A stretch of DNA of 29,682 nt from Bacteroidales bacterium UBA1180 (GTDB taxonomy: Bacteria; Bacteroidota; Bacteroidia; Bacteroidales; Paludibacteraceae). This document shows, in pieces, positions 8,277 to 14,096 of this stretch. Where the stretch lies: NCBI GenBank assembly GCA_002310195.1, contig DBYS01000020.1:16688-46369 (forward strand), given 5' to 3'. Position numbers and translations under genes: made by a program. Numbering within the stretch: the stretch's first letter is position 1; every line of letters begins with the position of its first letter. Under the pieces are notes generated by a model. It was not told the DNA's origin. It saw only the letters and a list, made by a program, of their open reading frames with translations, and made no database searches.

Positions 8277-8294
8277 GGTTACTTCAGAGGGTAG

Positions 8295-9065
8295 CTACCG
8301 GCGGGTGATAGCACCCCAGAGGGAGTCGCGGACATTGGGGTTGAGACGTTCAAGATCGGCAACGAGGGATTTGATATCCGTGCGGGCGGAGGCTCTCTCG
8401 AACGGGCAGGGCTGCTTCTGCGGCACAAATCCGCGAAGTGCGGCGTACCGGGTGAGGTCACGCTCCTCGATCAGACAGAGCGGACGGATGAGCTGCAGCG
8501 GCATCTTGTCCATCTGAAGCTTGGGATAGATGGTCGTGAACTTGCCCTCGAAGATCAGGTTCATGAGCAGAGTCTCGACTATATCGTCCTTGTGATGGCC
8601 GAAAGCGATCTTGTTGCAGCCGAGCTCCTGTGCGGCGTCGAACAGCGCCTTGCGGCGGTACCAGGAGCAGAGGAAACAAGGAGACCCATCCCCGGCCCTT
8701 CCCTCGAGAGCCACCCCACTTCCGTTGGTCGCGGGGACCCCGGAGGGAAGGGAGTGAATAGATGTGTCGCGGACGAGGAGCGGGACGCGGAACGCGTCGC
8801 AGAACGATTGCAGATAGGCGAGGTCGGATATATACGCGCGTTCCTTAACACGCACGTGTATAGCGGTGACCTTGAACCGCGGTACGAAGATCTGCGCCCG
8901 GCGGCCGAGCAGCTCGACCAAAGCCAGGGAGTCCTTGCCGCCACTGAGGGCAATGAGGATGTGATCGCCCTGCTCGATGAGCGAGTAGTCGGCACAAGCC
9001 TTGTGGAACCGCTTGGTGAGGCGGCTCTGAAGCTTGGCGAGTTCGATTTGCTCAGGAGATCTCAT
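8295..9065 (-). CDS. ttcA: TtcA-family tRNA 2-thiocytidine synthetase (PP-loop ATPase)
   Basis: A 256-residue cytoplasmic protein of the TtcA/TilS PP-loop group. In TtcA, ATP activates C32 of certain tRNAs, which is then thiolated using an Fe-S cluster. Visible motifs: PP-loop LSGGKDS (40-46), CxxC in SPCFLCSWYRRKALF (Cys130, Cys133) and FGHHKDDIVET (155-164); Cys220 (KQPCPFER) could be the third cluster ligand. Residues about 105-128 (SLPSGVPATNGSGVALEGR) are an in-frame insert encoded by a palindromic repeat element (8684-8756), just before the CxxC. This is a place where homologs normally have a short link. The ATG at 9065 follows the initiator tRNA and its terminator; no promoter of its own was found, so read-through may express it. 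Assignment to TtcA rather than a close PP-loop relative is likely but not certain. Confidence 0.82.
   Translation of the reverse strand: MRSPEQIELAKLQSRLTKRFHKACADYSLIEQGDHILIALSGGKDSLALVELLGRRAQIFVPRFKVTAIHVRVKERAYISDLAYLQSFCDAFRVPLLVRDTSIHSLPSGVPATNGSGVALEGRAGDGSPCFLCSWYRRKALFDAAQELGCNKIAFGHHKDDIVETLLMNLIFEGKFTTIYPKLQMDKMPLQLIRPLCLIEERDLTRYAALRGFVPQKQPCPFERASARTDIKSLVADLERLNPNVRDSLWGAITRR
8684..8756. repeat. Palindromic repeat element, copy A, in frame within ttcA
   Basis: G/C-rich nested inverted repeat. Outer arms are CCCTTCCCTC (8697-8706) and GAGGGAAGGGAG (8743-8754); the inner part ends with the conserved core GCGGGGACCCC (8731-8741). Read on the minus strand it encodes HSLP-x-GVPATN-...-LEGRAGDGS, very like copy B in polA. 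Confidence 0.85.
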
Positions 9066-9072
9066 GGAAACT

Positions 9073-9095
9073 AAAAACGCCGCTGTTGTGCGGCG
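9073..9095 (-). terminator. Intrinsic terminator after initiator tRNA-Met
   Basis: Minus strand: CGCCGC, loop ACAACA, GCGGCG, then TTTTT. It ends the tRNA transcript eight bases before the ttcA start codon. Confidence 0.8.
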
Positions 9096-9098
9096 CGT

Positions 9099-9173
<75 letters not shown>

Positions 9174-9297
9174 ATACAAGCTTTACGGAAAAGCGAACCA
9201 CAGGGCAATCTTTCCATTATCACGACTTCTTGCAAGATGCCGACTGATCGTCGCTAATTCTGCGTCCGAAACGGGCGCGATTTTCCGTAAGCGGGTG

Positions 9298-9329
9298 CAA
9301 AGGTACAATAAATATTCCAATTATGCAAA
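9298..9329 (-). promoter_or_regulatory. Promoter for initiator tRNA-Met
   Basis: Minus strand: TTTG (9329-9326), 20 bases, TACCTTTG (9305-9298). This leaves an unusually long tRNA leader of about 118 bases before the mature 5' end at 9173. Confidence 0.8.
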
Positions 9330-9365
9330 TTTTTTTGCAAAAAAACGCAAAAAAAGTGTTTTTTT

Positions 9366-9397
9366 CTTGCATTTATCAATAATTATTTGTAATTTTG
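9366..9397 (+). promoter_or_regulatory. Promoter for secDF
   Basis: CTTG (9366-9369), 20 bases, TAATTTTG (9390-9397). The leader of about 150 bases is long and contains two repeat-like elements. Confidence 0.7.
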
Positions 9398-9409
9398 TAG
9401 GCTTTTTAC

Positions 9410-9452
9410 GCGTTCGGCAACGCAACCGCATCCGATTGCGCCCTGCGCAATA
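9410..9452 (-). repeat. tRNA-leader-like element without a tRNA
   Basis: Read on the minus strand it contains CGCAGGGCGCAATCGGATG followed later by TTGCCGAACGCG. The same order and similar sequence form the leader of tRNA-Phe (21469-21515). Here the downstream sequence has no tRNA, so it may be a stray copy or a relic. Confidence 0.6.
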
Positions 9453-9475
9453 AAGGCGGTACGTGCCTCCGCTTT

Positions 9476-9523
9476 CCCCACCACGACCCTAACAGGTCGC
9501 GCCGGGGACCCCGTTTTAGTGGG
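9476..9523. repeat. Palindromic repeat element, copy F, in the secDF leader
   Basis: Arms CCCAC (9477-9481) and GTGGG (9519-9523) enclose a CGACC/GGTCG hairpin and the shared core CGGGGACCCCG (9503-9513). It is the only non-coding copy and ends about 30 bases before the secDF start. Confidence 0.75.
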
Positions 9524-9551
9524 AAAAAACAAAACAAATTAACACATAATT

Positions 9552-12500
9552 ATGCAAAACAAAGGAATTGTTAGAACACTGGCAGTGCTGCTGTTTTTGG
9601 TCTGCGCCTTTTACCTGTCATTCTCGTTTGTGATCCGTCACTACGACAAGCAGGCCAAGGAGTACGCCGCCGGTGACCAGCTGAAAGAGTACCAGTATCT
9701 GGACTCTATCGCTGCTAAGAAAGTGTGGTTCGGCTACACGCTGAAAGAGTGCCGTGAGAAAGAGATCAACCTCGGTCTGGACCTCAAGGGCGGTATGAAC
9801 GTAACAATGGAAGTAAGTGTGCCCGACATCTTGCGCGCACTGAGCGGCTACAACACGAGCGAGAACTTCAACCGTGCTATGGCCCTGGCTCAAGAGAAGC
9901 AAAAATCCAGCGGCGACGACTTCGTTACACTGTTCCTCGCATCGTTCCGTGAGGTTGACCCCGACGCCAAACTCGCATCGGTATTCGCTACGTTCGAGCT
10001 GAAGGACAAAGTGACCACCAGTTCGACCAACGAAGAGGTAGAGCGCGTGATCCGTGAGGAAGTAGAGGGCGCTATCAACAACTCGTTTATGGTACTCCGT
10101 ACCCGTATCGACCGCTTCGGCGTTGTTCAACCGAACATCCAGAAGCTGGCTCAGTCGGGACGCATCCTGATCGAGCTCCCGGGTATCAAAGAGCCCGAGC
10201 GCGTACGTAAGCTCCTCCAAGGTTCGGCTAACCTCGAGTTCTGGGAGACCTACGACTTCGCCGAGCTGCTGCCGCAACTGGCACAGATCGACCGCGAGCT
10301 CCAGGCCGCCAACGCCGCTACCGAGCAGGCTGAAGGCGAGCAACAGGCAGAAGAAGTGAAGGCCGAAGAGGTGAAAGCCGCTGACGCTTCCGTTGAGGAG
10401 CTCACGCAGGCCATCGCCGCCAACGACAGCGCTGCCGAGGCTCGCAAGGCTCAGGCCGAAGCACTGGAGAACTACAAGAAAGCTCACCCGTTCTTCGCTA
10501 TCCTCAACCCGGCCGTTAATGCTGCCGGTCAGCCTTACGGCGGTCCGGTGGTAGGTAACGTTCACTACACCGACACCGCTCGCGTGATGGCCATCCTCAA
10601 CTCGCAGCAAGCCAAGCAGGTTCTGCCGCGTGAGGTACGCTTCCGCTGGGAGGTGAAAGCCAACGACGACGCCAACTCGATGTTCCGTCTGGTAGCCCTG
10701 AAAGCTCAGCGTGACGGCCGTCCGTCGCTCGAGGGTGACGTGATCACCGACGCACGCGCAGACTTCTCGCAAGTAAGCGCTTACGCCAACGTATCGATGT
10801 CGATGAACGCCGAGGGCGCCAAGGCTTGGCAGCGTATAACCAAAGAGAATATCGGCAAGTCCGTGGCAATCGTTCTCGACGGGTTCGTTTATTCGTTCCC
10901 GACCGTACAGAACGAGATTGCCGGCGGTAACTCGCAGATCACCGGTCACTTCACCGTTGAGGAGGCCAAAGACCTCGCCAACACCCTGAAGTCCGGTAAG
11001 ATGCCGGCTCCGGCTCGAATCATCCAGGAAGACGTAGTTGGTCCGTCGCTGGGTAAGGAAGCTATCCGCAGCGGCCTCTGGTCGTTTGCCATCGGCTTTG
11101 TACTGATCCTGCTGTACATGATCTTCTACTACGGATTGATTCCGGGCCTGATCGCCGACGCCGCCTTGCTGTGCAACGTATTCCTGCTGGTAGGTATCCT
11201 GTCATCGTTCTCGGCCGTACTGACGCTGCCGGGTATAGCAGGTATCGTGCTGACGATGGGTTGCGCGGTGGATGGTAACGTGCTTATCTACGAGCGTATA
11301 CGCGAGGAGCTCCGTGCCGGCAAGAACATGCGCAAGGCTATTGAGGACGGCTTCAAGGGCGCTATATCCGCCATCGTTGATGCCAACGTGACCTCACTGC
11401 TCACCGGTATCATTCTGGCCGTGTTCGGTACAGGTCCGATCAAGGGCTTCGCCGTAACGTATATCATCGGTATCATCTCATCGTTCATGACGGCCGTGTT
11501 CATCACCCGTCTGCTCCTCGAGGACTACGCCAAGCGTGAGGATGCCAAGGAGCTTCCGTTCACCTCGATGATCACCAAGAACTGGTTCCAGAACATGCAC
11601 TTCGACTTCGTGAGCGCACGCAAGTGGGCTTACCCGGTAGCCGGTGTGCTGATCATATTCGCTATCCTGGGTCTTGACCCACACATCTTCGGCAAGCTGA
11701 ACCTCGGTATCGATTTCTCGGGTGGACGTAACTATGTTGTTCGCTTCGACAAACCGGTGAACACGCAGGACGTAGAGCACTCGCTGCTTGCTGTATTCAA
11801 CGAGCAGAACCAAGAGGGTGAGAATCTGACCGTACGTGTCATCACCTTCGGTGAGTCCAACGACCAGGTACGTATATCGACTAACTTCCGCATCCACGAC
11901 AACTCGGAGACCCTCGACGACGAGATTGAGCAACTGATCTACAACGGCACGAAGCAGTTCTTTGCTTCGGATCTGACGTTCGATGAGTTCCAATCGACGC
12001 AAGTGAACGAGAACGTGGGTATCATGCAGAGCCAGAAGGTAGGTCCGGCTATCGCCGACGACATCACCACCTCCGCTGTATGGGCAGTTATTGCCGCGCT
12101 GATCGTGATCTTCCTGTACATCCTGATCCGTTTCCGCAACTTCGCTTACTCGGTAGGCGCGTTGGCTGCATTGTTCCACGATACGGTGATCATCCTCGGC
12201 TTGTACGCCATCCTGTGGAAAATCATGCCGTTCTCGATGGAGATTGACCAGGCGTTTATCGCAGCTATCCTGACCGTAATCGGTTACTCTATCAACGATA
12301 CCGTGGTTATCTTCGACCGCGTGCGTGAGTACAACGGTCTGTATCCGAAGCGTGAGCGCGAACGTAACATCAACGACGCCTTGAACGCCACGCTGTCGCG
12401 TACGTTCTCGACCTCTATGTCTACGTTCATCGTGCTGCTGGCTATCTTCCTCTTCGGAGGCGAGAGCATCCGCGGCTTCGTATTCGCATTGCTGATGGGT

Positions 12501-12602
12501 GTGATCATCGGTACATTCTCGTCACTGTTCGTGGCTTCGCCGATCGCTTACGACATCCAGCGCGCCATCGCTAACCGCAAGGCCAAGAAGGCTGCTAAGT
12601 AA
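9552..12602 (+). CDS. secDF: SecD-SecF fusion, protein translocase accessory subunit
   Basis: A 1016-residue polytopic inner-membrane protein that uses the proton gradient to help pull preproteins through SecYEG on the periplasmic side. The SecD half has the N-terminal helix, the DLKGGMNVTMEV motif near residue 78, a large periplasmic domain and membrane segments with GCAVDGNVLIYERIREEL. The SecF half starts near residue 680 (FDFVSARKWAYPVAG) with LGIDFSGGRNYVVRF and SINDTVVIFDRVREY. Fusion of the two is typical of Bacteroidota. The periplasmic part carries an Ala/Glu-rich coiled insertion (EQAEGEQQAEEVKAEEVKAA, about 260-315). Monocistronic: own promoter and a strong terminator. The ATG at 9552 is the only good start. 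Confidence 0.97.
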   Translation: MQNKGIVRTLAVLLFLVCAFYLSFSFVIRHYDKQAKEYAAGDQLKEYQYLDSIAAKKVWFGYTLKECREKEINLGLDLKGGMNVTMEVSVPDILRALSGYNTSENFNRAMALAQEKQKSSGDDFVTLFLASFREVDPDAKLASVFATFELKDKVTTSSTNEEVERVIREEVEGAINNSFMVLRTRIDRFGVVQPNIQKLAQSGRILIELPGIKEPERVRKLLQGSANLEFWETYDFAELLPQLAQIDRELQAANAATEQAEGEQQAEEVKAEEVKAADASVEELTQAIAANDSAAEARKAQAEALENYKKAHPFFAILNPAVNAAGQPYGGPVVGNVHYTDTARVMAILNSQQAKQVLPREVRFRWEVKANDDANSMFRLVALKAQRDGRPSLEGDVITDARADFSQVSAYANVSMSMNAEGAKAWQRITKENIGKSVAIVLDGFVYSFPTVQNEIAGGNSQITGHFTVEEAKDLANTLKSGKMPAPARIIQEDVVGPSLGKEAIRSGLWSFAIGFVLILLYMIFYYGLIPGLIADAALLCNVFLLVGILSSFSAVLTLPGIAGIVLTMGCAVDGNVLIYERIREELRAGKNMRKAIEDGFKGAISAIVDANVTSLLTGIILAVFGTGPIKGFAVTYIIGIISSFMTAVFITRLLLEDYAKREDAKELPFTSMITKNWFQNMHFDFVSARKWAYPVAGVLIIFAILGLDPHIFGKLNLGIDFSGGRNYVVRFDKPVNTQDVEHSLLAVFNEQNQEGENLTVRVITFGESNDQVRISTNFRIHDNSETLDDEIEQLIYNGTKQFFASDLTFDEFQSTQVNENVGIMQSQKVGPAIADDITTSAVWAVIAALIVIFLYILIRFRNFAYSVGALAALFHDTVIILGLYAILWKIMPFSMEIDQAFIAAILTVIGYSINDTVVIFDRVREYNGLYPKRERERNINDALNATLSRTFSTSMSTFIVLLAIFLFGGESIRGFVFALLMGVIIGTFSSLFVASPIAYDIQRAIANRKAKKAAK

Positions 12603-12623
12603 GCCTCGAGGCGATAGCAAAAG

Positions 12624-12657
12624 ATAAGTGCACCAATTGTGGTGCACTTATTTTTTT
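12624..12657. terminator. Bidirectional intrinsic terminator between secDF and hflX
   Basis: Stem AAGTGCACCA/TGGTGCACTT with loop ATTG, then a run of seven T on the plus strand. On the minus strand the same stem is followed by ATCTTTTG, so it can also close the polA-hflX transcript. Confidence 0.9.
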
Positions 12658-12682
12658 GTATTGTGATGTCGCGCTGCCGCGA

Positions 12683-14029
12683 TCACTCCTCCAGATTGTC
12701 GTAGCGCTGGAAGAGGAAATCGTTGTAGGGGTAGCGCTGGATGTGGATGGCTTTGACACGCTCGTAGATGACATCGCGGAGCTCATCGATGTTCGTGCGG
12801 TTGCGGGCACTGATGAACACTGCATTGGTCTCTTGGCTCTTAGCTTTTGACTCTTGACCGTTGAGCTTAGCCATCCAAGTGCGCTGGAGCTCCTCGAGGG
12901 AGATATTCTCGCGCGTGGGCGGCAGCAGATCGTCCTCGGCCTGGGGCGTATAGGTAAAGGCGTCGATCTTGTTGAACACCACGATCTCCTCCGGCCGGTT
13001 GTGCGGGATGAGTTCGTTGATCGTGTGCTCCACCACCTCGTACTGCTCTTCGAAGTTCGGGTGGCTGATATCCACTACGTGCACGAGCAGATCGGCCTCA
13101 CGCACCTCGTCAAGCGTCGATTTGAAGGACTCTACGAGGTTATGCGGGAGCTTGCGGATGAATCCTACGGTATCCGACAGCAAGAACGGCAGATTGTCGA
13201 TCGTTACCTTGCGCACGGTGGTATCAAGTGTGGCGAAGAGCTTATTTTCAGCAAACACATCCGACTTGCTCATCAGGTTCATCAGCGTCGATTTGCCGAC
13301 GTTCGTATAGCCCACGAGTGCCACGCGCACCATCTTTCCGCGGTTCTGGCGCTGGGTAGCCATCTGCCGGTCGATGCGCTTGAGTTCTTCGCGCAGCAGA
13401 GCAATGCGGTTGTTGATGATCCGTCGGTCGGCCTCGATCTGCGTCTCACCTGTACCGCGGTTGGTGCCACCGCCGCCACGCTGACGGTCAAGGTGACTCC
13501 ACATTCGCGTCAGGCGCGGAAGCATGTACTGCAAGTGCGCCATCTCGACCTGCGTTTTGGCATACGAGGTCTGGGCGCGCTGGAGGAAGATCTCCAGGAT
13601 CAGGATCGTGCGATCCATGACGCGAAGCCCCTTCCCCTGCCCTTCCCTCATAGGGGAGGGAGTATTCAGCACTTTTTCGATATTGCGGAGCTGGCGGGGC
13701 GAGAGTTCGTCGTCGAAGATAACCAGTTCGATAGGCTCTCGTGGTTCTTCGGCATGCTTGGCAGAGTCGCTTGCACCCCGCTGCGTGTTACTTGCGGGGA
13801 CCCCGCTATTATAGTTGGTAATATAGTCGCGTATCTCCTGCAGCTTGCCCTCGCCCACGTAGGTGGTGGAGTTCGGGTACTCGAGACGCTGAACGAAGCG
13901 CTTGACGGGCTCTATATGGTTGGTGTCAGCGAGAAAAGCAAGTTCATCGAGGTACTCGCGTGTGCGGTCTTCGGGCTGCTGCGGGGTTATGATGCCTACA
14001 AGAACGGCAGGGGTATATTCGTTAGTCAT
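12683..14029 (-). CDS. hflX: GTPase HflX (ribosome-splitting factor)
   Basis: A 448-residue cytoplasmic GTPase of the HflX family, which binds the 50S subunit and splits stalled ribosomes under stress. ATG 14029 (MTNEYTPAVLVGI) is preferred to an upstream TTG at 14050. Motifs: HflX domain with FDDELSPRQLRNIEK (105-119), GGGGTNRGTGETQIEADRR (184-203), G1 GYTNVGKST (240-248), G3 DTVGF (286-290), G4 NKID (353-356), G5-like ISAR (406-409). Three in-frame inserts interrupt conserved blocks: residues about 74-99 (palindromic element copy E), about 122-136 (copy D, between NIEKVL and VMDRT), and 391-402 (GQESKAKSQETN, 7-bp tandem repeat). It lies 64 bp after polA on the same strand and is probably co-transcribed with it. 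Function call is firm; whether the inserts are tolerated without effect is unknown. Confidence 0.95.
   Translation of the reverse strand: MTNEYTPAVLVGIITPQQPEDRTREYLDELAFLADTNHIEPVKRFVQRLEYPNSTTYVGEGKLQEIRDYITNYNSGVPASNTQRGASDSAKHAEEPREPIELVIFDDELSPRQLRNIEKVLNTPSPMREGQGKGLRVMDRTILILEIFLQRAQTSYAKTQVEMAHLQYMLPRLTRMWSHLDRQRGGGGTNRGTGETQIEADRRIINNRIALLREELKRIDRQMATQRQNRGKMVRVALVGYTNVGKSTLMNLMSKSDVFAENKLFATLDTTVRKVTIDNLPFLLSDTVGFIRKLPHNLVESFKSTLDEVREADLLVHVVDISHPNFEEQYEVVEHTINELIPHNRPEEIVVFNKIDAFTYTPQAEDDLLPPTRENISLEELQRTWMAKLNGQESKAKSQETNAVFISARNRTNIDELRDVIYERVKAIHIQRYPYNDFLFQRYDNLEE
12828..12862. repeat. 7-bp tandem repeat, about five units, in hflX
   Basis: Units gtctctt, ggctctt, agctttt, gactctt, gaccgtt. 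On the minus strand it encodes GQESKAKSQET. The unit is the same as in polA (15680-15728). Confidence 0.8.
13626..13663. repeat. Palindromic repeat element, copy D (outer arms only), in hflX
   Basis: CCCCTTCCCCTGCCCTTCCC is followed by a short loop and GGGGAGGGAG. It matches the outer arm of copies A and B without the GGGGACCCC core. It encodes about SPMREGQGKGLR, lying between two conserved HflX segments. Confidence 0.7.
13773..13806. repeat. Palindromic repeat element, copy E (inner module), in hflX
   Basis: ACCCCGC, 12 bases, GCGGGG, then ACCCCGC. On the minus strand it encodes SGVPASNTQRGA, which matches NGVPASNAQRGV from polA copy B. Confidence 0.85.
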
Positions 14030-14063
14030 TAAATAATTATTCGTCAACAATATTATTTTTTTT

Positions 14064-14096
14064 AGTCAACAACTGCCAACAACATTCAACAACTCA
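14064..14096. repeat. Short-period CAACAAC repeat between polA and hflX
   Basis: TCAACAACTGCCAACAACAT continues into a third TCAACAACTC, giving three CAACAAC cores 10-11 bp apart; the tract overlaps the polA stop codon, and a fourth partial copy is at 14044. Confidence 0.55.

Larger units (their letters stand above)
9174..9551. other. Intergenic region between divergent tRNA-Met and secDF
   Basis: No gene was found in these 378 bases. It holds the long leader of the tRNA on the minus strand, two divergent promoters, an AT-rich centre, a tRNA-leader-like element near 9410-9452 and a copy of the palindromic repeat (9476-9523) in the secDF leader. Confidence 0.7.

Noticed and set aside
14030..14050. 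TTG start for hflX at 14050
   Set aside because: ATG 14029 is a standard start, and the extra residues (MLTNNYL) are not typical of the family.
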